Source: Candidatus Zhuqueibacterota bacterium
GTDB lineage: Bacteria; Zhuqueibacterota; Zhuqueibacteria; Zhuqueibacterales; Zhuqueibacteraceae
DNA: 64,000 nt
Direction: 5' to 3'
Assembly: GCA_022616415.1 (NCBI GenBank)
Contig: JAKEEU010000332.1
Location: 65,367 to 129,366, forward strand
Numbering within the stretch: position 1 is the stretch's first letter; the number at the start of each line of letters is the position of its first letter. The notes beneath the pieces are model-generated. The model worked only from the letters and a program-made list of their open reading frames with translations, was not told where the DNA came from and searched no databases. Positions 1 through 9,173 of the stretch are shown one piece after another. The position numbers were made by a program, and so were the translations under genes.

Positions 1-28
1 CAGACAAGCTGTCTGCGCTGCGATTGCG

Positions 29-1210
29 TTACAACGGCAGCCAATATCGCCACCACGATTTGCCAATCCCAAACATCTCCGCCCACAAATCAAGCATGCG
101 CTTATCGCCGCGCAACACGCCTTCGCGCGTCACGCCTTTGGGCGGAGGGAGCAGTGCCGTCATGCGATCATAAACCCGCCCCCGTTCCGAAACGCCGACG
201 CGAAAGAGCAAGTGCCACAGCGTGAAGGTGTCAGCCTCTCGCGCTTCCGCCAGCACGATGCTGATGGCCGCGGTGTCGTCGCGAGCCAAATCGAACCGGT
301 TCAACGCCGCGCGAAAAGCTGTGGTGGCGTCTTCCGAATAAGGTGTGCCCGGCGCCATATTGGAACGTATCTCGCAAAAAGCGCCGGCTGGAACCGTGGA
401 CTCCGGGCCGTGCTCGTTTTCGAGCGCGACGTAACCTTTGATGACGTGCAAGCGGCCAAAACCGGCTTCATCCATTTGCAGGGTGTATTCACAGCCGAGA
501 TCGACGGCAACCGCCGATGAAGTTTCCACAAAGAAAATTTTGGGCGGCGCCCAAATTTCGGCGCGCATCTCGCCCCGCGCCAGCGCGAGACGATGGTCGG
601 TCAATTTCGCTTTGACCAAACGGATGCGGGTGTTGGGCGCAATCTCGACGTGCCCGATCATGCCGACGTCGATCTTGGCGCGTGAGGAGTCGTCGGTTTC
701 CAGCCACTCGCCGACTGCCAATTTTCCAATAGCGTCAATGGGTTCAGCGCCGATTTGCGGCGCGCCGGCGAGACTCGCGACCTGCCAAGAGTTTTGGCGC
801 GTTTGCATCAAGAGCGCAATCCCGCCAACTGCCAGAATCAAAACGGCAACTGCAATGGCGCTACGAATTCCCCGAGCCAGCCATCCGCCGCTGCTGCCAC
901 CATCGCCCGAAAATATTTGTTTCAAATACGAAGTTGCACCATTCTTGTGAGTCATCAAATCAGTGAGCCAAACTTCCCACAGTTGTTTTTGCGGCTCGAT
1001 TCGCGCCGCGATCTCCGGCCAAAGATCGCGCGGGGGTTCGAGACGTTGCGGCAAACGACCAACTTGTTGGCGCAACGCTTGCAGGAACTGCATTTCTTGG
1101 CGGCAATTCGCGCACGCCTCAAGATGCCGTTCGACTTCCTGGCGCTCTTCCGGCGTTAAAACGCCGTCGACGTAATCGTGCAATCGATTTTCCATTTTAT
1201 CGCAATTCAT
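29..1210 (-). CDS. Anti-sigma factor with zinc-finger and FecR-like domain
   Basis: This is a membrane anti-sigma factor, expected to hold the neighbouring ECF sigma factor inactive until an envelope signal arrives. Residues 1-45 form a zf-HC2-type anti-sigma module with a visible H-x3-C-x2-C motif (HLEACANC). One transmembrane helix lies near residues 113-135. The periplasmic part (about 165-285) resembles FecR: it contains a VAVDLGCEYTLQ stretch and several short beta-strand-like segments. The start codon overlaps the sigma stop as ATGA, so the two genes are probably translationally coupled. The FecR part suggests surface or periplasmic sensing, but no TonB-dependent receptor lies nearby, so the signal is unknown. 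Confidence 0.85.
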   Translation of the reverse strand: MNCDKMENRLHDYVDGVLTPEERQEVERHLEACANCRQEMQFLQALRQQVGRLPQRLEPPRDLWPEIAARIEPQKQLWEVWLTDLMTHKNGATSYLKQIFSGDGGSSGGWLARGIRSAIAVAVLILAVGGIALLMQTRQNSWQVASLAGAPQIGAEPIDAIGKLAVGEWLETDDSSRAKIDVGMIGHVEIAPNTRIRLVKAKLTDHRLALARGEMRAEIWAPPKIFFVETSSAVAVDLGCEYTLQMDEAGFGRLHVIKGYVALENEHGPESTVPAGAFCEIRSNMAPGTPYSEDATTAFRAALNRFDLARDDTAAISIVLAEAREADTFTLWHLLFRVGVSERGRVYDRMTALLPPPKGVTREGVLRGDKRMLDLWAEMFGIGKSWWRYWLPL

Positions 1211-1785
1211 TTTTCCAGCGCCTCCCGCAACAGCTTGCGCGCCCGGTGCAATTGGGCTTTCGAGGTTCCTTCGGCCATGCCGATCAGCGTCGCGATCTCA
1301 CCGTGCTGATAACCTTCGACATCATGCAACACGAACACCGCACGCGCTTGTTCAGGCAGCGCGGCGATCGCGCGCTCGAGGTCGATCGTGGTTCCCGGCG
1401 CGGCCATATGGTGGCCTTTGTCATAAATCGACAAATCGTCGGTCACCATCACTCTGGCGGTTCTTCTCCGTTTCGAGCGCAGATCAACGAGCACGACGTT
1501 GACCGCCAAGCGATAGAGCCACGAGGAAAACGCGCTCTCCCCGCGGAACGTGCCGATCATCTGCCATGCCCGGACGAAGACGTCCTGCGTCAGCTCTTGC
1601 GCGCGCGCCGAATTAACCACGATGCGCAAGCAGATGGCGTACACCCGGCCCACATTCTCGTGATAAATTTGCTCGAACGCGGCGCGATCGCCGCCTTGTG
1701 CGCGGCGCACCAAACTCGTTATTGCTGTCGCGGTTTCAGGCTCGCGCTCCAAAATAACCTCCGCTTGGGCAGACTTGGTCAGCAT
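1207..1785 (-). CDS. ECF-type RNA polymerase sigma factor
   Basis: An extracytoplasmic-function sigma-70 family protein of 192 residues, the usual length. Region 2 is seen around residues 30-105 (AFEQIYHENVGRVYAICLRI, then ELTQDVFVRAW and FSSWLYRLAVNV). Region 4 is near 135-188 (ALPEQARAVFVLHDVEGYQH, then a helix-turn-helix with GMAEGTSKAQLHRARKLL). It would redirect RNA polymerase to a stress or envelope regulon and be held back by the downstream membrane anti-sigma factor. The ATG is preceded by a purine-rich GAGAGAG stretch. No target promoter could be identified in the window. Confidence 0.92.
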   Translation of the reverse strand: MLTKSAQAEVILEREPETATAITSLVRRAQGGDRAAFEQIYHENVGRVYAICLRIVVNSARAQELTQDVFVRAWQMIGTFRGESAFSSWLYRLAVNVVLVDLRSKRRRTARVMVTDDLSIYDKGHHMAAPGTTIDLERAIAALPEQARAVFVLHDVEGYQHGEIATLIGMAEGTSKAQLHRARKLLREALEK

Positions 1786-1983
1786 GCTCTCTCAGTCGCT
1801 TTGTCAATAAGATGCCGGCCGCAGCAAAAGAGTTTAAACGAATTGGGAGAGTTTAGCAATTAAGTTTTGCAACAAAAAGAGAACTGTAATGAAAAAAAGT
1901 GCGACATAAGGAGGCTTGCTTTTTCTGAAAAATTTTCATATTTTTCAGATCAACTCAAAATTGACCAAAACTTCGAGGAGATC

Positions 1984-2463
1984 ATGAAAAAACTGCATTT
2001 CGTATTTTTGCCAATCTGCGCGACAATCCTGGGCTGTCAATCATCCCAAAAAGAACCCAAGAGCACGCCGGAAGCGGCCAAAGAAACTGCCGGCAATTAT
2101 CCCGGTTGGGCGACGGCCAAACAACCCGAGACGACTTCCACCGGCTTGAAATATATTGATATCGAAATTGGCAACGGCGCTTCGCCGCAATCGGGACAGC
2201 AGGTCGTCGTGCACTATTCCGGCTATTTGACCAATGGAACGAAGTTTGACAGCTCGGTGGATAGCGATGAGGCTCTGGCGTTTGCAATTGGCGTCGGCCA
2301 GGTCATCCGAGGCTGGGATGAAGGCGTGATGTCGATGAAAGCCGGCGGCAAACGCAAGCTGATCATTCCGCCGCAGCTCGGCTATGGCGAGCGTGGCGCG
2401 CCGCCGGTGATACCGCCCAATGCAGAGCTGATTTTTGACGTTGAGCTGTTGGAGGTGAAGTAG
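1984..2463 (+). CDS. FKBP-type peptidyl-prolyl isomerase lipoprotein
   Basis: A 159-residue prolyl cis-trans isomerase expected to assist folding of exported proteins. The start at 1984 is chosen because GAGGAG lies four bases upstream and the first residues form a lipoprotein signal (KKLHF...ILGC, lipobox Cys about 19); the open frame extends further upstream without such a signal. The FKBP fold spans about residues 50-159, with VVVHYSGYLTNGTKFDSS, then GVGQVIRGWDEGV, LIIPPQLGYGERG and the final FDVELLEV strand. The catalytic pocket residues of the family (Tyr, Asp, Trp, Tyr) look intact. It stands alone and converges on the next lipoprotein gene. Confidence 0.92.
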   Translation: MKKLHFVFLPICATILGCQSSQKEPKSTPEAAKETAGNYPGWATAKQPETTSTGLKYIDIEIGNGASPQSGQQVVVHYSGYLTNGTKFDSSVDSDEALAFAIGVGQVIRGWDEGVMSMKAGGKRKLIIPPQLGYGERGAPPVIPPNAELIFDVELLEVK

Positions 2464-2476
2464 GCTAGATGCTGGA

Positions 2477-2536
2477 TACTCTTACTCATACACGTTACTC
2501 GTTTTTATAAATTTTCAAAGCAAGTAAGTAAGAGTA
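2477..2536. repeat. Inverted repeat between convergent genes
   Basis: TACTCTTACT (2477-2486) is repeated inverted as AGTAAGAGTA (2527-2536). It sits between the ends of two convergent genes. The flanks contain further six-base-phased copies of ACTC or GAGTA. It may act as a bidirectional terminator, but no clear T-tract follows either arm. Confidence 0.4.
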
Positions 2537-2553
2537 TGAGTACGAGAAGGTGC

Positions 2554-3408
2554 TCATGGCTGCACTTCAAATTGCCCGCCTTCGCGCCGAAACGGCAGTT
2601 TCAAATAATCGGAATGTAACGCCTCGACGTTGGCGCCGAGGCTTGCCAGCAGACCTGACGGCAGCGGTTGATGTCGAAGCAATATATAGGGAATTACTTC
2701 GTACCGCCCTGCCGGCAGCGGCAGCAGCGAAAGAGTGAAAGCCAATAACCGGCTGTTCGGCGTCCTGGCGATGAGAGCGACGTCGCGTGTGTTCGCGCCG
2801 GGAACCGCCTCAAAAATAAATACCTCATCCGAGCCGGTGCGTTTAAAAAAAGCCGCGCCGAGAAGATCACCGACCGATCGCGGGAAAATCACCGTGGCCG
2901 AGTCAATAGTCGCCTCGAGTATCGCGTTGACGCCGATACGACTTGTGAAGCTTGGTGACACCGACGGCGGCAACAACACGGTGCTAAGGCGCAAAAATCT
3001 TTGCAACGTTCTCGGAGCGTTCAACTTGCCGTTCTTGTTGACGTCCCCTCTCGAATAGAGAAACGCCCCGTTTTGCACCACCACCTGCGCGGAATCGAGA
3101 AGATAATTGGCCACAAAAAAATAAAGATTAAAGACGCCGCTAATGGCGCCGGCTGAGCCCTGGCTCTCTTTCGGGGGTAGATTAATCTCGAACCCGCCAT
3201 TCTCGTCGGTGAAGGTGGAAATATTGAAGCCGGCCATCCAGACCAAGATGCCTTTTGCGTTGGATTGATCGGCGAGCCAGGCGCTGCCGCTGATTTTTCT
3301 TTTCTCTTCGGAAATTTTGTTGCCACCGAACGGATTGGAAATGCAACTGCAAAGCAGGCCGGACCCGGCGGCTAGTAAAAGTGGAGCGAGGATTTTCACA
3401 CTTTTCAC
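2554..3408 (-). CDS. Hypothetical secreted lipoprotein
   Basis: A 284-residue protein with a lipoprotein signal peptide (LLLAAGSGLLCSC, lipobox Cys about 20-22), so probably anchored in the outer membrane. I do not recognise a family. Residues 38-75 (ISGSAWLADQSNAKGILVWM, then FTDENGGFEINLP) look like a carboxypeptidase-regulatory or Cna-B-like beta-sandwich segment, in which a short domain ends in a GGFEI-type turn. A D-x-N-x-N-x-D-like stretch, RGDVNKNGKLNAP near 125, resembles a calcium-binding or dockerin-type loop. The gene is monocistronic, between an FKBP lipoprotein gene and a palindromic intergenic element. Confidence 0.6.
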   Translation of the reverse strand: MKSVKILAPLLLAAGSGLLCSCISNPFGGNKISEEKRKISGSAWLADQSNAKGILVWMAGFNISTFTDENGGFEINLPPKESQGSAGAISGVFNLYFFVANYLLDSAQVVVQNGAFLYSRGDVNKNGKLNAPRTLQRFLRLSTVLLPPSVSPSFTSRIGVNAILEATIDSATVIFPRSVGDLLGAAFFKRTGSDEVFIFEAVPGANTRDVALIARTPNSRLLAFTLSLLPLPAGRYEVIPYILLRHQPLPSGLLASLGANVEALHSDYLKLPFRREGGQFEVQP

Positions 3409-3505
3409 ATATGGTTACTCCCGAGTGATGGAAAATGAATTTCACGGACCGGCAGGCCGGACAACTTTGATTATTCACGGTTAATAGTGCGCAACACGAA
3501 AATCG

Positions 3506-3596
3506 TTAACCCCGATAATTCAGCCATTACATTTTGGGCTTGAACCCAAATGCAGAGTGTAGCCGATTTACGCACGGCGTGAATTATCGGGGTTAA
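3506..3596. repeat. Palindromic intergenic element with 16-bp inverted ends
   Basis: TTAACCCCGATAATTC (3506-3521) is matched exactly by its inverted copy GAATTATCGGGGTTAA (3581-3596). A second hairpin (CATTTTGGG and CCCAAATG) lies inside. It fills the gap between the lipoprotein and DinB-like genes. A shorter element with CCCCGAT/ATCGGGG ends occurs at 30568-30632, so this may be a REP- or MITE-like family. Confidence 0.6.
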
Positions 3597-3661
3597 TACT
3601 CGAAAAAGGCTTGGGGGATAAATTAACAAAGAAATTTTGACGTTGTCAAATCAATTTTATT

Positions 3662-3883
3662 TCACACCTTCTTCAACAGCGCGATTTGGCCGGCATGATA
3701 CAGATCGTGTTGGATGACGCCGTGCAGCACAATTTCCCAAATGTTGTGCGCCCGAGCGAGAGTTTTTGAGGCCGCCATCTCTGACGTTACGCCGGCGAGA
3801 AGCTCGCGAAGTGATGGGCCGTGCCAGGCTTCGCCCTCATGAGCGCGTTTGAGCTGGTCGGCAATACGTTTTATCTCTTCCAT
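3662..3883 (-). CDS. DinB-like protein lacking its middle
   Basis: A 73-residue open frame that joins the two ends of a DinB/YfiT-type four-helix protein. The start (EEIKRIADQLKRAHEGEAWH, then HNIWEIVLH) is the usual first helix with its conserved His. The end (GVIQHDLYHAGQIALLKK) is the usual last helix with the HxGQ metal-site motif. Family members are normally about 150-160 residues, so some 75-80 residues of the two central helices are missing while the frame is kept. The protein could fold only as an intertwined assembly, or may be non-functional. It follows the CHASE2-CHAT gene by 57 bases on the same strand. I treat it as a gene remnant with an intact reading frame. Confidence 0.65.
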   Translation of the reverse strand: MEEIKRIADQLKRAHEGEAWHGPSLRELLAGVTSEMAASKTLARAHNIWEIVLHGVIQHDLYHAGQIALLKKV

Positions 3884-3940
3884 AAAAAGCTCCTATGATT
3901 CTATGAATGGCACACTATTCATTCTTCTTCAAGTTGACGG

Positions 3941-6328
3941 TTACTCCATGCTCGCCTTGAAAAGAATCCCATCCGGGGCGCGCATGAACAGCACCGGCAT
4001 GCCCCAATCGAGTCTTTCCAATCCGTATTCGAGCGCGAGCGCTTTGCGCGCGGCTTCGACCGCGGCATCTACCTGATAGTTTTGGGCCAACGATTGATAC
4101 AGCTTTTCTGCAAACAAAACAGCGCTGTGGTCGGGAATCTTGAATTGCATGGCAATTACTGCTGGAATGCCGCCGGAGACAAGCATAGGGGCAACGCCTA
4201 CAAAATAGTCCAGGTTGGAAGTTTCGGCGGTTTCACAAGCATTCAAGATGACCAAACGCACCGCGGTATTATTGAGCAGCAGCTTTAAGCGTCCGGCGTT
4301 GACCAGCTCGCCCATGCCCGTTTCGTTTTCAAAAACCAGGCAACCCTCGTTCTCGTAATTTGAGCCTGTAAAGCTGCCATGGCCGATGAAGTGCAAAACG
4401 TGATAGCCGGCGTCGAGCTTTGCTCTCAGCGTCGCCATTGTCGTTCTCTCCGAAACGTCTACCTGCATCCGGCGTTGCTTCATCAGCGGCCGCAAGGCCG
4501 TCGTGATTCTTTCCTTCTCTTTTTCCACTTCGAGGGGCGGATAATTTGCCGGGCTCGAAATCGCCACGAGCACTTTGAGCGGCGGCTTCACGGCCAATGG
4601 CGTGATGGGCCTGGGAATCATCAGAAAGCGGACAATGGAAAGCTTGTCCGAAAGCGCCAAATATTCCCTTCGCTTGGGGTCGTACAGAAATTCCCACGGT
4701 AAGGTGGAAAGCACGGCGGGCTCGATCCACAGCTTGAGGCGCAAGCGTTTCAAGCCGGAGCCGCTGATGATTCCCAAGCTCTCGTCATAGCGGCTGTGAA
4801 TTTGGGGCTGAAAAAGCGCATTGAACAACGTGGCGCCAAAGGCTTTCAGCTCTTCGCCGCCAACGCCAAAAGTGCGAAGCTCGTACAACGTTTTGGCAAG
4901 CGCTTCAAGATCGAGAGAAAATTCGCCCTCAGCTTCTTCGCCGGCCGGCGAGCCGGTGACGTCGACCAAATACGTGGTTTCATCTTTCTTCTGAACGTGA
5001 AGATCAAAATCTTCGTACTGCGGCAACTCCAGGACAGGTGGCGGCGTATGCGCCAAGTAAAATTTGGCGGACAGATAGCCGGCACAAAGCGACAGGCTTG
5101 GCAAAACCCAGCCGGTCCAGTGGCCCCAATACAGTTTGATAGCAACAACCGCGAGAAGCAACACGCAAACCGTCAACAAGACCAACCACGTTAGTTGTTT
5201 TATCCAGGCAAATCGAATTTCCATTAAAACTAACCACCCGAGCAGCATGAGTGCGGCCATGAAAACAAGCATGGTAGTGGATATGCCGTCATACTCAGTG
5301 ATAAATTGTTGGTTGATGATCTGGCTGATCACGGAGGCGTGCATCATCCAATTGGGAAGAAACTCACCCCATGGATTCCTTGTGCTTTTATCTTCCGCGT
5401 TTTTCGAGTTGACGACTAAAACCATTTTGTCGTTGAACAACGTGGCGTCTCTGCGGTCACGCAACCATTGCAGGACGTCCAAGAGCTTGTAGCTCTCGAG
5501 GCGCGCGGGTGCAATGAAATTGATAAGAACCCGGCCATATCGATCAACCGGTATTTTTAGCGAGCGGGTCCCGTCGCCTTGCAGCAGGATAAAATCGTCG
5601 GCGTGAACGTCATCGCAGGGATGAGACCCAAAATGAATTGCAAAATGGTCGTCCTTAACGCCATAAAAACGGCGAACCATTTGCAAGGGCAAACCCGGAT
5701 AAAGCCCTTTGCCGAGACCGAGAATCAGCGGAAAATGGAGTCCGCTCAGCTCGTCATCCGGCGCAAAGCTGACGTGGGCCATATCCTTCGAAGCCGCCAA
5801 CAGCTCGGTGAACGGCAGGCCGGCGCCGCGCGCTTTTTGGCAATCGCCGTCTTGCGGCATGATCGGCAGATGCAACGCGTACCGCATCAGCTCCGCATTT
5901 TCCGCTCCGCCCTGTTCATCTTCCGAGGTGAGACGAAATGCATGAATGACGTTGTCAGCGGCGGCGGTAGAGGCCACCAAATGCTCGTCGGCCTGCGCTT
6001 GCAAGCGTCGAGTCGTAAAGCAGATATCGAAGCCAATGGCTCGCGCCCCGGCTTGCCGCAGGCCGTCGATCAGCTCGGCACATTGCTGGCGATTGACGGT
6101 ATCGGCAGGCGTTTGGACGTCGATGAGCACAAGCTCTTTGGGAGGTGTTTGTCGAGAGGAGAATAACGTGTCGTAGACATAGCCATCCACCAGATCAGCG
6201 AATCTTTTGACCGCAGCGATCTCGAACAATAAGGCAAATCCCATCCAGGCCACCACCAAGCTGGTGAGCAGACCGAGCGCGAATGCGCCGATTTTTCTTT
6301 GCCACGGTAGCGTCGAGATATATGTCAT
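3941..6328 (-). CDS. CHASE2-CHAT membrane protein (caspase-like protease)
   Basis: A 795-residue inner-membrane protein. A first transmembrane helix (about 13-36) is followed by a periplasmic CHASE2 sensor domain (about 40-345; ELVLIDVQTP..., RAIGFDICF...). Three helices follow (about 351-370, 377-400, 406-425), then a linker and a cytoplasmic CHAT domain (about 525-790). CHAT proteins belong to the caspase/separase clan. The expected His-Cys dyad is present, with HFIGHGSF (His 646/650) and VILNACET (Cys 698). It probably converts an envelope signal into proteolysis; the substrate is unknown. Its start overlaps the upstream barrel-transglutaminase-TPR gene as ATGA, indicating coupled translation. 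CHASE2 fused to CHAT is known in bacteria, but this genetic coupling is notable. Confidence 0.85.
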   Translation of the reverse strand: MTYISTLPWQRKIGAFALGLLTSLVVAWMGFALLFEIAAVKRFADLVDGYVYDTLFSSRQTPPKELVLIDVQTPADTVNRQQCAELIDGLRQAGARAIGFDICFTTRRLQAQADEHLVASTAAADNVIHAFRLTSEDEQGGAENAELMRYALHLPIMPQDGDCQKARGAGLPFTELLAASKDMAHVSFAPDDELSGLHFPLILGLGKGLYPGLPLQMVRRFYGVKDDHFAIHFGSHPCDDVHADDFILLQGDGTRSLKIPVDRYGRVLINFIAPARLESYKLLDVLQWLRDRRDATLFNDKMVLVVNSKNAEDKSTRNPWGEFLPNWMMHASVISQIINQQFITEYDGISTTMLVFMAALMLLGWLVLMEIRFAWIKQLTWLVLLTVCVLLLAVVAIKLYWGHWTGWVLPSLSLCAGYLSAKFYLAHTPPPVLELPQYEDFDLHVQKKDETTYLVDVTGSPAGEEAEGEFSLDLEALAKTLYELRTFGVGGEELKAFGATLFNALFQPQIHSRYDESLGIISGSGLKRLRLKLWIEPAVLSTLPWEFLYDPKRREYLALSDKLSIVRFLMIPRPITPLAVKPPLKVLVAISSPANYPPLEVEKEKERITTALRPLMKQRRMQVDVSERTTMATLRAKLDAGYHVLHFIGHGSFTGSNYENEGCLVFENETGMGELVNAGRLKLLLNNTAVRLVILNACETAETSNLDYFVGVAPMLVSGGIPAVIAMQFKIPDHSAVLFAEKLYQSLAQNYQVDAAVEAARKALALEYGLERLDWGMPVLFMRAPDGILFKASME

Positions 6329-8973
6329 TCAAAATCCCAGTAAAGAATGAAACGGCGATCTTCGTCGGCTTCGCTGCCGGTTGGCCCGGCAGATTTGAGG
6401 TTGGGCTTTTTCGGCAGGCGCGGCTGCTTTTTCACCAGCGACTCAAAGGCTTTGTTGACGAAGCGCTTCACTTCGGCGAAGCGTTGCCGCCAGGTTTTGC
6501 TCTTCTTATTCGTCATCGGATCGGCCATGGTTCCCGTCTCAACGCCAGCCGGGCCGAGAAACGCCAACACTCGCGTGCTGTCGCCCTGGAGCAGGCGAAC
6601 GGCGTTTTGCAGCACTTCGAGCGATCGATTCAGCAAGCTCTGCGCTTCCAGCGTGTCTTTTTTCTCCTCGGCCATCATTTGATATAAAATCGCCAGATTC
6701 AAATAAGTGCCCAGCTTGAATTCCCTGCTGCTCAGGCTGCCTTCGTAATACCGTTGTGCCTCGGGCAACTTTCCTCGGATAAAATAAACGTTGCCGAGAT
6801 TGTTCAGCGCCGCGGCATAAGCGGAATCGAGCTGCAACGCCGTTTCAAATTCCTTCTGTGCGCGCTCGAAATCGGACAGCCCGGCGTAAACGCATCCGAG
6901 CTGATTGCGCACGCTCAAGCTATCGGGGTAGTTGCGCAAAACCGCCAGCAGGTTGGTTTCCATGAAGCGGTCTTTCATGGCGTCGATTCCCAACAGGCCG
7001 GCTTCTATGGCGCGATGCGTGGCGGTGGAATCCGGCATCGGCCACCAAGCCCGTTTCACCGGCGTGTGATCGACTGGCGGATAGATTTTCTGCTCGTCGC
7101 GCACGAAAATTTCCTGCAGATTGCCCGCGGCCGAGGCGCGCCGATACTCGCTCGCGCCCTGTTGCCAGGCGGCGAGGAATGGCGATTCGATCTTGGTCGT
7201 CTCCACCGGCAGCCACAGCATTTCTTTCGCTTGCACGAGCAGCGTCTCCGGCAAAGGCAGCATGTAACGATGCGCGACCGGAATGCCGGTATTAAGCATC
7301 ATGAAAATATGGCCGGGTATTTTCAGCAGCGCGGTTTCAATCCCCTGGCTTGCCAATACCGAGGCGTACAAGATCGCCAAATCTTCGCAGTCGCCGGCCC
7401 GCCGGTCGCGCGGGTTGGAGAGCAAGGCATCGGGCCAGGTGATCGTGTCGATGTAAAATCCCGAATCGGTGGCAGCAGAGAACGTCGCGTCCGGATCCGG
7501 CGTCGGCCGCACACCATGTGCACACAGCGCCTCGTAGAGCGCAATCGCGTCTGCAATTTCACTTTTTAAAATCCAATTGGCGTATTGGCCTTCATATCTT
7601 ACGCTTGTTGCCACGGCAAAAGCACGGACAAGTGAATCGTTCTGCGTGACAAAGGCCGCCGCCCTGCCGGGTTGATCCCATCGGATCGCCCCGCCGCCGT
7701 GCAGAAAGAATCGCGCCGGCGCTTTTTCGTCGTATAGCTTGCCTCGATATTTGTAGGAGACTGTCACTTCACCACGCAAGCTTTTTTCCGTATCCCCCTC
7801 TTTGAGCAGGTTATCGGAAAAGTCCGCCGCCAGTTCCACCGGCGTGACGCTGCCGGTATCGACTCGCACCGGAAATGTCCGCGTGCCTTTGGTGTATCCA
7901 TTTATTGCAAAACTGATTTTGGCCGCAATCGGGGCGTTGTGGCGATTTCTCAGCAAAACCCTTCCAACCGTAGCGTGAGGTTTGTTATAATGGCGCGATA
8001 ACGCAGAGAACACCGGCGCCATGTCGATCTTGTTGATCTCCACCAAATGCGGATTGAAATTATAACTAAACGAAAGCGAGAAGCGATGGCTGGCCGGCAA
8101 CGTCGGCGGCATGGTGTAGGCATAGTCAATTCGCAAGACGTCTTTCTTAATGCTGAAGCCGGCCGACCAGCTCAAGCCTTCTTCGGTGTGCAGATCTTTT
8201 TGCACGCCGCCGCGCAAAGCCAGGGAAAAATCGTCGAACAGCCAAACTTCGCTGCCGAGGTGGAGGCGATCGTCCAAATCAATCGCCAACAGCGGCTCGT
8301 GCAGACTGAGCCATTTCCAGCGCAACGTTTCAAAGGGCATATACGCGAGCCCCAGCCGCAGATTGGGGGGAAGAATCTCTTCGCGCGTGCCGGTGTCATA
8401 TTCAATGCGCGTGCCGGTGGCGTCGTGCAGCATCACACCGGCGCGCAGCTCTTGGAGAAATTTCAAATCGTCAAATGGATGGCGATACAGCGCGCCGAGG
8501 TCGATCCCAAAGCCCCAGGCCTCGCCTTCGGAATTGCCGTAAAGCTTGGCGTCGGTGTTCAAATATTTCACATTAGCGCCGATGGAAAAATTGTTGTTCA
8601 CCGCAAAACCGCCGGACAAGGCGAATTGATTTCTGACGAAGGTCAATTCGTCGTCGTCGAAGCCGAAGCGCAGCCAATCGAGTCCGAGCGCCAAACGGTT
8701 AAAGAGCGGCCGCGTGTAAGAAATATAGCCGTTCTTGATGCCGAGGCCATATAAGTTTGCATACATGCTGCTAAATTCCTCCCGCTGCAAAAACGGCAGA
8801 CCGGCCGGATTCCAATAGATGGCGTTGCCGTCGTTCGCAATCGCCACAAAGGTCTCGCCCAAGCCTAACGGCCTGGCGCCGACAAACACCTGCTCGCGTT
8901 GAGCAAGAGCATTTGCTGAGAAAAACAAAACCGGCAAGAAGAACCAAACTGTTTTGAGAGAAAGTTCGCGCAT
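6325..8973 (-). CDS. Outer-membrane barrel / transglutaminase-like / TPR fusion protein
   Basis: An 882-residue exported protein with a signal peptide (residues 1-24, ANALAQ). Residues 28-310 look like a PorV/PorQ (UPF0164-type) beta-barrel: GARPLGLGETFVAIANDGNA and YWNPAGLP at the start, repeated amphipathic strands, and FSLSFSYNF at the end. Residues 330-425 may be a beta-sandwich. Residues 450-600 contain a transglutaminase/papain-like core with GDCEDLA (Cys 529), PGHIFMM (His 555) and WLPVETT (Glu 591 in the third position). TPR repeats follow (about 685-770), then a basic tail. The combination is unusual. It overlaps the CHASE2-CHAT gene by four bases, so the two products may act together across the envelope. 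Confidence 0.8.
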   Translation of the reverse strand: MRELSLKTVWFFLPVLFFSANALAQREQVFVGARPLGLGETFVAIANDGNAIYWNPAGLPFLQREEFSSMYANLYGLGIKNGYISYTRPLFNRLALGLDWLRFGFDDDELTFVRNQFALSGGFAVNNNFSIGANVKYLNTDAKLYGNSEGEAWGFGIDLGALYRHPFDDLKFLQELRAGVMLHDATGTRIEYDTGTREEILPPNLRLGLAYMPFETLRWKWLSLHEPLLAIDLDDRLHLGSEVWLFDDFSLALRGGVQKDLHTEEGLSWSAGFSIKKDVLRIDYAYTMPPTLPASHRFSLSFSYNFNPHLVEINKIDMAPVFSALSRHYNKPHATVGRVLLRNRHNAPIAAKISFAINGYTKGTRTFPVRVDTGSVTPVELAADFSDNLLKEGDTEKSLRGEVTVSYKYRGKLYDEKAPARFFLHGGGAIRWDQPGRAAAFVTQNDSLVRAFAVATSVRYEGQYANWILKSEIADAIALYEALCAHGVRPTPDPDATFSAATDSGFYIDTITWPDALLSNPRDRRAGDCEDLAILYASVLASQGIETALLKIPGHIFMMLNTGIPVAHRYMLPLPETLLVQAKEMLWLPVETTKIESPFLAAWQQGASEYRRASAAGNLQEIFVRDEQKIYPPVDHTPVKRAWWPMPDSTATHRAIEAGLLGIDAMKDRFMETNLLAVLRNYPDSLSVRNQLGCVYAGLSDFERAQKEFETALQLDSAYAAALNNLGNVYFIRGKLPEAQRYYEGSLSSREFKLGTYLNLAILYQMMAEEKKDTLEAQSLLNRSLEVLQNAVRLLQGDSTRVLAFLGPAGVETGTMADPMTNKKSKTWRQRFAEVKRFVNKAFESLVKKQPRLPKKPNLKSAGPTGSEADEDRRFILYWDFE

Positions 8974-9173
8974 GTTTATTTTTAGCGTCTACGCCGATTT
9001 GCAGGCAAGCTGCGAATCAAAGCCCTGCTGCGGCAGGGCGGCAAAAACCCTTCGGCGAAACTCGGTGCTTTCGGCGTCAATCGGCGGAAAAGCTCTTCCG
9101 CCGGAATTCACCGAAGTCACCGAGTATCGCCGAGAAAAATTTCTTGAATTGTTTTCCCCCAAATAGCTTTGCC

